Source: Paenibacillus chondroitinus NBRC 15376 (GTDB taxonomy: Bacteria; Bacillota; Bacilli; Paenibacillales; NBRC-103111). Taken from it: DNA of 64,000 nt. How positions within the stretch are numbered: position 1 is the stretch's first letter; every line of letters begins with the position of its first letter. The position numbers and the translations under genes are program-made. This document shows, in pieces, positions 1 to 9,024 of this stretch. Below the pieces are notes generated by a model. That model was not told where the DNA came from and ran no database searches. It saw only the letters and a program-made list of their open reading frames with translations. Location: the NCBI RefSeq assembly GCF_004000765.1, contig NZ_BILW01000016.1, forward strand, positions 1-64,000, read 5' to 3'.

Positions 1-44
1 AAACTTCCCGATCTGCTTTTTTGTGTGGAAGAATGGAGCCGCGG

Positions 45-1655
45 CTAAACTTCCACCGTCGGCAGCTTAAAGCTGAAGATGGAGCCCAGGCCAATGGCGC
101 TTTTCACTTCCAGCGAGCCGCCGTGATCAACGGCGATCTTTTGGCAAATGGAGAGGCCCAGGCCTGTCCCGTTTTCTTTGGTGGTATAGAAAGGATTGAA
201 GATTTGCTCCATTTCGGTTTCGGACATGCCCTCGCCGGAATCCTCAATTTCAATGATCGCGAGTTCATTTTCCTGTTTAATGCGCACGTGAACATCGCCG
301 GGATGCTTCATCGCTTCGAATGCATTTTGGATCAGATTCAGCAAAACTTGTACAATTTTATCCCGATCAATGAAAATATAAAGCGCTTCTTCCGTATCTT
401 CGAAAATAATGGTGTGTCCGCGATAAAGCGCATCCGATTCCGCTAAGGATAGAACCCGATCCAGACACTCCGTGATGGACTCCGGCTTCATATTGCTGAT
501 ATGCGGTTTGGAAAATTGCAGGAATTCCGCGGTCAGCTCATTCATTCTACGAATCTCACTCATAATTAATTCATGCCAAGGCTGAATATTATATTGGCTT
601 TTGGTCGCGATTTGCATGAAGCCTTTGATCGTTGTAAGCGGGTTTCGAATTTCGTGCGCCATTCCTGCCGCCAATTCGCCGATCATCTTCATTTTCTCAG
701 AGCGGAATAAATGCTCCTCTCGTTTGAGCCATATTTCCCGTTTGCTTTTGAACAAGCGCTCCTCGGCCAAGGAGATGAGTTCTTCCTTCGTTGCAGCCTC
801 AAGTGGGTGCTCGGCAAAGCTGTAAGTCACTTGGAAGCCCAAAATATTTGAATTCAAGGATTCGCTAATATTAGAAATAAGGTTCTCTTTCGCAGGTAAA
901 ATGATGGCAAACCGGTCTCCCGCGTAACGGGATATGGCATAGGAATCATAGAAAATGCTGCCCAGCAACAGCGCAATTTGATTCAAGGTTTCATTTCCGT
1001 TGTGGATATTCTCGTAATTGATCGACTTGAAATCCTGAAAGTCCAACAGCACCAAAACAAAACTGAAGCGCTTAACCATTAAGTTTTCAACAGTGGTTAC
1101 GTAGCCTTCATAATTCAATAGCCCTGTCAGCGGGTCATGCGTCGTGAGATAATCCTTTTCTTCGCGTAAACGTTTCTTTTCTGACTCTGATTTAATCACA
1201 TATTGGACAAGCAGCACGAACATAACCGCGCTTGCAATATCGTAGATCGACACCAAGAGATTGTAGGTGGTGAAAGGCACATAGCTTAAACGTATGCACG
1301 TATATAAACCGATGTACACGACCGCTTTCTGCACGGTGTAGGTATACTTCTGCCCGTTTTGTATCGAAAAGCCGATCAACATATAATACAGCAGCAAACA
1401 CCAATTCAGATGACTGGACCAATGAAACAACGCGAGGAAGATAAACTGGATGTTGGGTAAAAACGGGTGCTTTCGCTCGAGGGCGATGCTGAGGTAAAAA
1501 GCGCAGCCTAATACAATAACTGCTGTGGTATTTGGTGCATTCCCCATTGCTATGGATGATACCATGGTCAAGCAACAAATAAAGGGAATACCTATATGTT
1601 TGATTATCTTGATGACCAACGGATAACACTCCCGACTCTTGTATAGAATTGGCAA
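45..1655 (-). CDS. Membrane sensor histidine kinase with degenerate GGDEF domain
   Basis: Predicted to autophosphorylate on a His and pass the phosphate to a response regulator, in the manner of sporulation kinases. The 536-residue product has several hydrophobic segments in residues 17-155. A GGDEF-like domain follows (about 170-305), with HDPLTG at 173 but AGDRF in place of GGDEF at 245-249, so cyclase activity is doubtful. The kinase core has H334 in the H-box (AHEIRNP), an N-box near 440-448, DSGEGM at 472 and GTGLGLS at 496. The start is a TTG, and the first in-frame ATG is at residue 31, inside the first membrane segment. No partner regulator is adjacent in the same orientation with overlap, so it may feed a distant phosphorelay. 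Confidence 0.85.
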   Translation of the reverse strand: MPILYKSRECYPLVIKIIKHIGIPFICCLTMVSSIAMGNAPNTTAVIVLGCAFYLSIALERKHPFLPNIQFIFLALFHWSSHLNWCLLLYYMLIGFSIQNGQKYTYTVQKAVVYIGLYTCIRLSYVPFTTYNLLVSIYDIASAVMFVLLVQYVIKSESEKKRLREEKDYLTTHDPLTGLLNYEGYVTTVENLMVKRFSFVLVLLDFQDFKSINYENIHNGNETLNQIALLLGSIFYDSYAISRYAGDRFAIILPAKENLISNISESLNSNILGFQVTYSFAEHPLEAATKEELISLAEERLFKSKREIWLKREEHLFRSEKMKMIGELAAGMAHEIRNPLTTIKGFMQIATKSQYNIQPWHELIMSEIRRMNELTAEFLQFSKPHISNMKPESITECLDRVLSLAESDALYRGHTIIFEDTEEALYIFIDRDKIVQVLLNLIQNAFEAMKHPGDVHVRIKQENELAIIEIEDSGEGMSETEMEQIFNPFYTTKENGTGLGLSICQKIAVDHGGSLEVKSAIGLGSIFSFKLPTVEV

Positions 1656-1768
1656 TCTTCATATTGTTAGATTATAAACGAAGTTGGATTCAATATATGT
1701 CGGTTTATGTCACGAATTTCGTTAAATTTTGATGATTTTTTTTAGGTGTTTTTAAGCGTTTGAGAGAA

Positions 1769-1790
1769 GGATGTCGATTGAACGACACCC
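1769..1790 (-). terminator. Hairpin downstream of the response regulator gene
   Basis: GGATGTCG and CGACACCC pair around a six-base loop directly after the leftward response regulator gene. The flank on that strand (CTTCTCTC) is pyrimidine-rich but is not a clean T-run, so this is only a candidate terminator. Confidence 0.35.
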
Positions 1791-1793
1791 CTG

Positions 1794-3347
1794 TTACCGG
1801 TGATTCCGATACTCCTTGGGAGACATTTGAAATTGCTGCTTGAATACGTTGGTAAAATAGTTCGGCTCGTCGAAGCCAATGGCGCAAGCGATTTCGAATA
1901 TTTTCATATCCGTGTTTCGCAGCAGCAGGGCAGCTTTATCCATGCGTAGACGGGTCACGAAGCGAGTGAAGCTTTCCCCGGTTGCTTTCTTAAACAGCAC
2001 GCTAAAATAGCTGGAATTAAGGTGAAGGTGAGCGGCTACATCCGTTAGGCGGCACTCCTCGTTGTAATGCTCCTCGATGTACTTCGTAGCTTTCTCAATG
2101 ACATTGTCGCTTTTGGACGCTTGCCAGTGATTGAACAGAAGCAGGAAGTTGTTCACCTGTGCGTCTGCCCAGCGAAGGACTTCCTCCACCGTCCAATGGG
2201 CTTGCGGCATATCGGTCGGTATTCTTGCCGTTGCTGTATGACCGTCGGGATCGAACTGTTTCTGAATGGTTCCCAGCAAAGCAATCGAGAGCGTGAGCGC
2301 CTGAATTTTCATATCTTCAGGCAGCTGATGGGACAAATCCGTAAGCAGCTGATTGAGAAGCTGCTGCAGCGCGTTTTCCTGTGCGATCAGAATAGCGGAC
2401 ATCAGCTTCATTTCCAACTCATTGACTTTCGCCTGATTTAAGGAGAGTGTCATGCCTGAGCCTGTACCCGCTTCTTTATCGATTCGTTCGCCGTCAGAAT
2501 CCGAAGGGGTCTCACTGCTCTTGAACTGGTCATAGAATTCAGCCAGCTGTTTATAAGGAGGAGCTGCACCCATAGGTTGAACGTTCACACGAATGTTCAA
2601 GTATTCGAGGGAAGCATCCTGCACAGCTTGGATGAAGCTTTCGTCCGGCCCAGGCTGATCGGCGACCACGACGAAACGATCATGTTCAACCAAGAGGAGC
2701 CTGGCGGGAAGGCCGGCGCCTTTCAACAGCTCCTCGACAATATTGGAGAAAGCGAATTGGATTAAGCTGAGGTCCGTTTTGCCGTAGTTTTTGAGAGCCA
2801 AGTCTTCGCTGTTCAGCTGAAGCAGCCACAGCTCCTTCGTCAGAAGAATCTCATCCATGTTTTTCATGGCTGCGTAAGACGAAGGCAGATCTAATAAAGC
2901 TGCACGCAGCTCTTGGTCCTGCTGCAATTTGCGCTGGGCGAGAAGATGCTGCTGCTGCGCGTATTTCTCATAATACCGCTCGGAGGCTTTATTCATGACT
3001 TGCATGACATCCTGTTCGGTGCAAGGCTTGATCAGCAGATCGAGAGCTCCGAGTCTGACGGCTGCCTGGGCGTACTCAAAATTTTTGTAGCCTGTAAGGA
3101 TGATCACCAGCAGATCCGGATAATGCTTCCTTAGGTGCCCTACGAATTCGATCCCATCCATGACAGGCATGCGAATGTCCGTTAGCACGAGATCAGGCTT
3201 GACCCGATCTACCAAGGCCAGCGCGTCTTGCCCATTGCTGGCCTCCCCGACAACGTTCCAGCCAACTTGTCCTTCTTCGAACATTTTGATCAAGCCCTTA
3301 CGGAAGTTGGGCTGGTCTTCCACGATGACAACGTTACCCTTCAGCAT
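1794..3347 (-). CDS. YesN-type response regulator, receiver plus AraC DNA-binding domain
   Basis: Transcription regulator of a two-component system that controls carbohydrate genes. The receiver domain (residues 4-125) has the acidic pair E10/D11, the phosphoacceptor D57 in LTDIRMP and a Lys in LIKPC. A long middle region (about 130-405) of the type common in YesN proteins leads to a C-terminal AraC double helix-turn-helix (about 413-517) ending in FKQQFQMSPKEYR. Its start overlaps the end of the sensor kinase gene by 14 bases, so the two are co-transcribed. By position, the likely target is the divergent transporter operon beginning at 5339. Confidence 0.93.
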   Translation of the reverse strand: MLKGNVVIVEDQPNFRKGLIKMFEEGQVGWNVVGEASNGQDALALVDRVKPDLVLTDIRMPVMDGIEFVGHLRKHYPDLLVIILTGYKNFEYAQAAVRLGALDLLIKPCTEQDVMQVMNKASERYYEKYAQQQHLLAQRKLQQDQELRAALLDLPSSYAAMKNMDEILLTKELWLLQLNSEDLALKNYGKTDLSLIQFAFSNIVEELLKGAGLPARLLLVEHDRFVVVADQPGPDESFIQAVQDASLEYLNIRVNVQPMGAAPPYKQLAEFYDQFKSSETPSDSDGERIDKEAGTGSGMTLSLNQAKVNELEMKLMSAILIAQENALQQLLNQLLTDLSHQLPEDMKIQALTLSIALLGTIQKQFDPDGHTATARIPTDMPQAHWTVEEVLRWADAQVNNFLLLFNHWQASKSDNVIEKATKYIEEHYNEECRLTDVAAHLHLNSSYFSVLFKKATGESFTRFVTRLRMDKAALLLRNTDMKIFEIACAIGFDEPNYFTNVFKQQFQMSPKEYRNHR

Positions 3348-5142
3348 GTTGGCTCAGCTCCTTTCTAGTTGGGTGATTAGGCAGGATGAGGCGCATCGTC
3401 GTTCCGCTATTCACTACGCTCTCAACTTCGAGGCGGTAAGGCTGCCCGTGAACGAGCTCCAGACGCCTAACAACACTGCGAACGCCCAGGTGTTCCCGTC
3501 CATCCGAGCGCTGAGGCAGAGAAGCCCCCTTCGGTCCCAGCAGGATCGCGATCGCGGATTCATCCATGCCGCAGCCGTTATCGGTCACTTCAATTTCCAA
3601 ATGGTCATGGTGCCGATGAGCTCGAATGACCAAGATTTTATGAGATACCTTATTGCGAAAGGCATGTACGAATACATTTTCTACAAGAGGCTGGAGAAGG
3701 AAGCGCATCATCTCGTTGTCCAGCACCTGCTCATCCGCTTGGATAATCGTTTCCAAATCCGGTTCGAATAATTCGGTTTGCAGCTTCACATAATTGCGAA
3801 TTTGCTGAAATTCTTCCTGTACGGTTGTCAGTGTCCGGACGGGCATCAGGGAGTACTTGAGCATTTCCGAAATGGTGGCGATTAAGGCGGCGGTGTCCTT
3901 TTCATTTTGCAAATAAAGCTTCCAATAAATTTCGTTGAACATATTGTGCAGAAAATGAGGGTTAAGCTGAACCTGCAGCGCTTTGAGCTCAGCTTCCCTT
4001 TCGCTTAGCTGCGTGAGATAAACTTCTGTAATCAACCTGCCGACCTGTTCAGCCATGGCATTGAAGCTCTCGCCCATATAGGCGAGTTCATCTTTGGTAC
4101 GGATTTCAATGCGGGCGCTGAAGTCACCGGAACGTACTTTGCGAAGTCCAAGCAGCAGATCCTTGATCGGTCTCAAGAGTTTGCCTGTCGAGATGACGAT
4201 AAGGATGCTCGTTAACAAAATACTGATGAAGCCAGTATACGCAATGCGTTTGGATAAAATTTTATTTTTAACTTGAATGTCGGAAAGGGATGTTGAGCTG
4301 ACAAGCTTGAAGGAGGTCGCTTTGGAAATCCCCTGTACATAGAGATGATTGTTCATCACCCGGGTTTCGCTCATATCCTGCAGCATCTGGGCTTTCTCCG
4401 CTGTTTCAAGCGTGGAATTGCTGTAGAGCAATTCCTTGTTTTCGTTGTACAAATAGACTTCGCCTGTACCGTCTTTGATTAACTCTTTCAATATCCCGGC
4501 AAAAAAGGATTCATCCACAGCCATGACGAGAACACCATAGGTTTGCAGAGCGCTATTTTTCATCAGCCTCGCGATAATAATGGTTTGCCTGAAGCCACTA
4601 GGTTCAATCGAGCTGGGCAGAGGCATGCTCATCCAGGCCAGATTCCCATAGGTATCGTTTAGTTTGGACCGGATGATTCGAAAGGTTGGATCATCCAAGT
4701 TTTTAATCGCAGAAGTCGTATAGCTGAAATAAGAGGGATTGCCGTTTAAGTCATACAGATACATCCCTGTAATATAAGGCGCGTCAGATTTGATTTGGAA
4801 AATCTGCTCTTCGATTTGCTTTTTATCATAATACAGATTAAAGGCATCGGCATCCTCTTGGGAATTGATGCGTTTGATGAGCATTTCAATTTGCGGATTG
4901 AATACTACGGTCTGGGATACACGCACAATTTCCTGAACCTTCATCTCAATTTTGGCCAAAGCCTCTTCATTCGTGCGGGAAAACTGCTTGCTGATCTCCT
5001 CTTCGAATAACTTCAGATTATACTGATAAGTCAAATAACCGGTAATCCCGAAGGCAAGTAAAATGATGGCGGACAGGCTAATAATGAGTCTGATTCGAAA
5101 GCTGCGGTTGATGCCTATGAGTAGTTGTCGCCAGATTTGCAT
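3334..5142 (-). CDS. YesM-type sensor histidine kinase
   Basis: Membrane sensor of the LytS/YesM class, partner of the overlapping YesN-like regulator. It has an N-terminal membrane segment, a long extracellular sensor region, a second membrane segment, a HAMP linker, a His_kinase domain with phosphoacceptor in QLNPHFLHN, and a C-terminal ATPase with DNGCGM. The reading frame stays open to an ATG at 5196, but that ATG lies inside a TATAAT sequence and has no ribosome binding site. The ATG at 5142 follows GGGG at an eight-base spacing and gives the usual short cytoplasmic N-terminus, so I chose it (602 residues). Confidence 0.92.
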   Translation of the reverse strand: MQIWRQLLIGINRSFRIRLIISLSAIILLAFGITGYLTYQYNLKLFEEEISKQFSRTNEEALAKIEMKVQEIVRVSQTVVFNPQIEMLIKRINSQEDADAFNLYYDKKQIEEQIFQIKSDAPYITGMYLYDLNGNPSYFSYTTSAIKNLDDPTFRIIRSKLNDTYGNLAWMSMPLPSSIEPSGFRQTIIIARLMKNSALQTYGVLVMAVDESFFAGILKELIKDGTGEVYLYNENKELLYSNSTLETAEKAQMLQDMSETRVMNNHLYVQGISKATSFKLVSSTSLSDIQVKNKILSKRIAYTGFISILLTSILIVISTGKLLRPIKDLLLGLRKVRSGDFSARIEIRTKDELAYMGESFNAMAEQVGRLITEVYLTQLSEREAELKALQVQLNPHFLHNMFNEIYWKLYLQNEKDTAALIATISEMLKYSLMPVRTLTTVQEEFQQIRNYVKLQTELFEPDLETIIQADEQVLDNEMMRFLLQPLVENVFVHAFRNKVSHKILVIRAHRHHDHLEIEVTDNGCGMDESAIAILLGPKGASLPQRSDGREHLGVRSVVRRLELVHGQPYRLEVESVVNSGTTMRLILPNHPTRKELSQHAEG

Positions 5143-5194
5143 CTCAGATTCCCCAATTAACTTATAGTTTGCAAGCCATAACGTTGCTGAGGAC

Positions 5195-5200
5195 ATTATA
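5195..5200 (-). promoter_or_regulatory. Candidate -10 box for the yesM/yesN-like operon
   Basis: On the minus strand this reads TATAAT about 50 bases before the chosen kinase start. A good -35 box is not visible, so it may be activator-dependent. Confidence 0.35.
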
Positions 5201-5217
5201 CAATATTTCTGTCAGAT

Positions 5218-5231
5218 AAAAATCGCTTTCA
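5218..5231. promoter_or_regulatory. CcpA cre-like site between divergent operons
   Basis: The minus strand reads TGAAAGCGATTTTT, which fits the cre consensus TGWAANCGNTNWCA except at its last two bases. It sits between the two-component system and the sugar transporter operon, a sensible place for catabolite repression. The match is imperfect, so this is inference. Confidence 0.4.
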
Positions 5232-5249
5232 AACATGACCAAATGAATT

Positions 5250-5265
5250 TATAGAATCTTCTATA
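5250..5265. promoter_or_regulatory. 16-bp inverted repeat, possible operator
   Basis: TATAGAATCTTCTATA has two 7-base arms around TC and overlaps a TATAAT sequence at 5262-5267. A second, smaller dyad, GGTATG/CATACC, lies at 5296-5315, nearer the transporter start. Either could bind the AraC-type regulator encoded alongside. Confidence 0.35.
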
Positions 5266-5338
5266 ATTTTTTAAGGGTTTTGATACACGAACCCGGGTAT
5301 GATAGGATGCATACCAACGAATTAGGGAGTGAGCAAGC

Positions 5339-6304
5339 ATGAGCAGTCGAATCGGAGAACCCCCTGTCACTTCATCATCAGTGAACCTGCACAAGACAGC
5401 TTCTTTAAAGCGGAGCAGGCGATTGAAACAAAATATTCCTTTGTTCATCATGCTGATTCCAGTTATCGCTTATTATGTGATCTTCAAATATTGGCCTATG
5501 GGCGGACTTGTTATCGCTTTCAAAACCTATAACTTTGCAGATGGCATCTGGAATAGCCCTTGGGTGGGACTAAAGAATTTTAACCTGTTGTTTTCCAGCG
5601 CGAGCACGCTCCAAATCATTTGGAACACATTTTGGCTGAGCTTCCTAAGCTTGGTGCTCGGATTCCCGGTTCCCATTTTCCTCGCTGTTTTGCTCAATGA
5701 GGTCCGGAAGTCATGGTTCAAAAAATGGGTGCAAACGATCATTTATTTACCGCACTTCTTCTCTTGGGTCATCGTGTCAGGTATCGTATTATCGTTATTT
5801 GCCACCGATTATGGTTCCATCAATAAGGTGCTCAAGCTGTTCGATCTGGAGCCCATTACTTTTTTATATGAATCGAACTCATGGATCAGCATCTTTATCG
5901 GTTCTGGCATTTGGAAGGAAATGGGTTTCAGCACGATCATCTACCTGGCTGCTCTAACGACCATCGATCCGTCGCTTTATGAATCGGCCTGTATGGATGG
6001 AGCTACCAAGTGGCGTCAGATGTGGCATGTAACGCTTCCCGGCATTCGGCACACCATTATTTTATTGCTGATCTTAGCGATGGGTAAAATTATGGAAGTT
6101 GGGTTCGATCAAGTCTATAACTTACAGAACGCTGCCGTTGCGGACGTGTCGGAGGTTATAAGTACTTACATTTATAAAATAGGGCTGGGCAGCTCGCAAT
6201 TCAGCTTAACGACAGCCATGGGACTATTCGAATCGGTCATTAGCTGCAGTCTCGTGTTAATCGCCAACCGAATCGCCAAAAAATTCGATCAAGCCCTGTT
6301 CTAG
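5339..6304 (+). CDS. Sugar ABC transporter permease, LplB/YteP type
   Basis: Inner permease subunit of an oligosaccharide importer (binding-protein-dependent transport family). It has a Lys/Arg-rich N-terminus, about six membrane segments and the EAA loop (YESACMDGATKWRQ), which contacts the ATPase. First gene of the operon, with AGGGAG about ten bases before the ATG. The operon carries no ATPase gene. That is normal for this class, which borrows a shared MsmX-type ATPase encoded elsewhere. Confidence 0.93.
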   Translation: MSSRIGEPPVTSSSVNLHKTASLKRSRRLKQNIPLFIMLIPVIAYYVIFKYWPMGGLVIAFKTYNFADGIWNSPWVGLKNFNLLFSSASTLQIIWNTFWLSFLSLVLGFPVPIFLAVLLNEVRKSWFKKWVQTIIYLPHFFSWVIVSGIVLSLFATDYGSINKVLKLFDLEPITFLYESNSWISIFIGSGIWKEMGFSTIIYLAALTTIDPSLYESACMDGATKWRQMWHVTLPGIRHTIILLLILAMGKIMEVGFDQVYNLQNAAVADVSEVISTYIYKIGLGSSQFSLTTAMGLFESVISCSLVLIANRIAKKFDQALF

Positions 6305-6319
6305 AGAGGAGGACATGTA

Positions 6320-7192
6320 GTGAAAGCGACAAGAGGAGAAAAGCTTTTTTATACGGTCAATTACGTGCTGCTTGCACTCATTGCCTTAACTTGCATCCTG
6401 CCGTTTATCCATATCATAGCGTTATCGCTTAGCGATCGGTCATCTGTAGATTCCGGTCATGTCTTCTTTTGGCCGATAGGGCTGCAGTTCACGGCCTATA
6501 AAATTTTCTTCATCGCAAGCCCGGCTTTCAACGCCTTCAAAAATAGCATCTTCATTACCGTGGTCGGCGTGGCATTAAGCTTATTGGGCACCATTTTAGC
6601 AGCGTATCCGTTGTCAAGATCCTATTTGTTCGCTCGTCGCTATCTGGTTCTCGGCATGGTATTCACGATGTTATTCGCCGGTGGTTTAATTCCAACTTAT
6701 CTCGTTGTAAAAAACATGCATCTCATTGATTCCTACTGGTCCTTATGGCTGACAGGATTCATTAGTACTTACAACATGCTGCTGATGAAAAGCTATTTCG
6801 AGAACATTCCTTATGAGGTGCAGGAAGCTGCACGAATTGACGGATGTAGTGACACCGCACTGCTCATTCGCGTCATTTTACCCTTATCCTTGCCGATGTT
6901 GGCGACTCTGGCGTTATTTTATGGCATTAACTATTGGAACGCGTTCATGAGTGTTCTAATGTATATCAATAAAAGCGATATGATGAACTTAACTGTCGTT
7001 GTGCAAGCCATGCTGCAAAAAAACGATTTACTGAACTCTCCTTCCCTGAATACGGAGGAGCAAGCAGCGGTTGCTACAGAGATGGTGAAAGCTGTGGGCG
7101 TTGTTGTGATGGTTGTGCCTATGCTGGTGATTTATCCTTTCTTGCAGAAGTATTTTGTCAAAGGCGTCATGCTTGGATCCGTTAAGGGTTAA
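6320..7192 (+). CDS. Sugar ABC transporter permease, LplC/YtcP type
   Basis: Second permease of the importer, 290 residues with about six membrane segments and the EAA loop VQEAARIDGCSD. The GTG start follows GAGGAGG at about seven bases, and the gene begins 16 bases after the first permease. It pairs with the LplB-like subunit to form the membrane channel. Ends with the family-typical GVMLGSVKG. Confidence 0.93.
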   Translation: MKATRGEKLFYTVNYVLLALIALTCILPFIHIIALSLSDRSSVDSGHVFFWPIGLQFTAYKIFFIASPAFNAFKNSIFITVVGVALSLLGTILAAYPLSRSYLFARRYLVLGMVFTMLFAGGLIPTYLVVKNMHLIDSYWSLWLTGFISTYNMLLMKSYFENIPYEVQEAARIDGCSDTALLIRVILPLSLPMLATLALFYGINYWNAFMSVLMYINKSDMMNLTVVVQAMLQKNDLLNSPSLNTEEQAAVATEMVKAVGVVVMVVPMLVIYPFLQKYFVKGVMLGSVKG

Positions 7193-7253
7193 AAACGTTG
7201 GTGTTCCCGTTTAACAAAACTTCACTATAAAATTTTGCAGGGGGAAAATGTGC

Positions 7254-8930
7254 ATGAAAAACATGAAACTGTGGCTTGGAATCACCGTAGGGGTTGTCGC
7301 GCTTGGTGCAACGTTAGTTGGCTGCAGCAGTGACAAAAAAGAAGGGGCAGCAGCAACGACAAGCAGCAAAACGGGTGAAGAGAAACCGGCAAAGCGTGGC
7401 GATGTAACCGTATCCATGTATGATCGGGGTGCAGTACCTGCATCAGAGGGATCCTATGAAGAGAACCGTTGGAGCAAATGGATCAATCAAAACGGACCTG
7501 TCAACGTAAAGTATGTTCCTATCCTCCGCAGTGATTCAACCAAAAAATTGAACGTTCTGTTTGCGTCGGGTTCCGCTCCGGATATCGTCAACGAGTACAA
7601 CACACCGTTTCGAGGAAGTTTGTACGATCAGAAACAACTTCTTCCTATTGATAACATTTTGCAATATATGCCTGAATACAAGAAACTGCTGGATCAATAT
7701 CCTCAATTGAAAAAAGCGGGGACGAAACCGGACGGGAAGCTGTACGAGATCGGTAAGGTGAAAGAGGCGGTTCCTGCCCATATTTTGCTCATTCGGACCG
7801 ATTGGTTGAAGAAATTGAATCTGGCGATGCCGACCACAACGGATGAATTATTGAAAGTGGCTAAGGCTTTCGCTGACCAAGACCCTGATGGGAATGGTAA
7901 AAAAGATACATACGGCCTGAATATGAGCACGTATTCCGAGCAAGCCATCAATGAGATGTTCGGCGAGAGTTCTTCGAGCTCGCTGCTGGCTTGGGATCTG
8001 AAGGATGGCAAAGTTGTCCGTGCGTGGGACAAAGAGCTTGCTTCGCTCACCTTCAAGAAGCAGCTCTACGATGAAGGCCTGATCGACAAGGATTATATCA
8101 ACGATAAAGATGGCGCCAAGGCGAAACAGGACTTTTTGAATGGGAAGATCGGCATTTATGTGAAGTTCACCGGCGGCTGGTATGACTTTATCATGAACGA
8201 TCTTACGACACTGCAGAAAAACGCGCCTGGGGCGGAAGTGGCTCCATTAGGTTATCCGAAGTCACCGCTGGGGACATTTACCGGCGCCATTGATAACCCA
8301 GTTCAAATGACAACCGTTGTGAACGCTAAATCGAAAGATCCGGAAGCCGTTGGCCGCTATCTTGACTTTATTATGAAGCCGGAGACCGCTAAGAAAATTG
8401 TCAATGGAGACGAAGGCACACATTGGAAGAAAGCCCCCAATGGTTGTCCGCAAGCGATCGATCCTGCAAAGTCCAAGAACGAAGTCAGCTATGCGTACGA
8501 CTATACCATGTTCTTCTCATCGGGCGTTGATAAATGTACGTATGTACTGAATGGTTTCAATGCTGAAGTACCGGCGCAAAAAGCAGGAATGGATATGTAT
8601 AAAGAAGTTCAGAAGCTCTATTTCGATCCGCAAAGAGAATATCCGGGAATTGCCTTAGGTGACCATATGCCTGTGTACAGTGCAGATCTGCAAGTTATTA
8701 ACACAACGATTTTGAAAGAAAAAGGCGACCTGTTCGTGAAAGCCATTCTAAGCGGCGCTAAATACACGCCGGAGCAAGCGATCAAAGATTCGCAAGCGGC
8801 TTGGGCGAAAGCAGGCGGCCAACAGCTCGAGGATTTCATGAACAAATGGTATCAAGAGAATAAAGATACGGCATTCCTGGCTAAGGATGCGATGATTATC
8901 GCGAAGCAGCAGATGGAAGCAGTGAAGTAA
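7254..8930 (+). CDS. Extracellular sugar-binding lipoprotein, LplA type
   Basis: Substrate-capturing component of the importer. A short signal peptide ends in a lipobox (LVGC, Cys24), so the mature protein is lipid-anchored outside the membrane. The rest is a large (558-residue) family 1 extracellular solute-binding protein fold. An ATG six bases earlier has its ribosome binding site only three bases away, while the GGGGG at 7240-7244 is nine bases from the ATG at 7254, so I chose the latter. Large binding proteins of this kind usually handle oligosaccharides. The substrate cannot be read from the sequence. Confidence 0.93.
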   Translation: MKNMKLWLGITVGVVALGATLVGCSSDKKEGAAATTSSKTGEEKPAKRGDVTVSMYDRGAVPASEGSYEENRWSKWINQNGPVNVKYVPILRSDSTKKLNVLFASGSAPDIVNEYNTPFRGSLYDQKQLLPIDNILQYMPEYKKLLDQYPQLKKAGTKPDGKLYEIGKVKEAVPAHILLIRTDWLKKLNLAMPTTTDELLKVAKAFADQDPDGNGKKDTYGLNMSTYSEQAINEMFGESSSSSLLAWDLKDGKVVRAWDKELASLTFKKQLYDEGLIDKDYINDKDGAKAKQDFLNGKIGIYVKFTGGWYDFIMNDLTTLQKNAPGAEVAPLGYPKSPLGTFTGAIDNPVQMTTVVNAKSKDPEAVGRYLDFIMKPETAKKIVNGDEGTHWKKAPNGCPQAIDPAKSKNEVSYAYDYTMFFSSGVDKCTYVLNGFNAEVPAQKAGMDMYKEVQKLYFDPQREYPGIALGDHMPVYSADLQVINTTILKEKGDLFVKAILSGAKYTPEQAIKDSQAAWAKAGGQQLEDFMNKWYQENKDTAFLAKDAMIIAKQQMEAVK

Positions 8931-9024
8931 ATCATTCTTGAAGGAGGGCTGGATATCGATTAGGATGCCTGTGCATTCAGGTTCTCATCGGTGTCCAGCA
9001 TCTTGCATCATGGGGGGAATCATA

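Noticed and set aside
1..44. T-run at 17-22 as the tail of a terminator
   Set aside because: The stem would lie outside the window, so it cannot be supported.
3160..3771. 203-codon plus-strand open frame
   Set aside because: It is antisense to the YesM/YesN-like overlap region and has no family resemblance.
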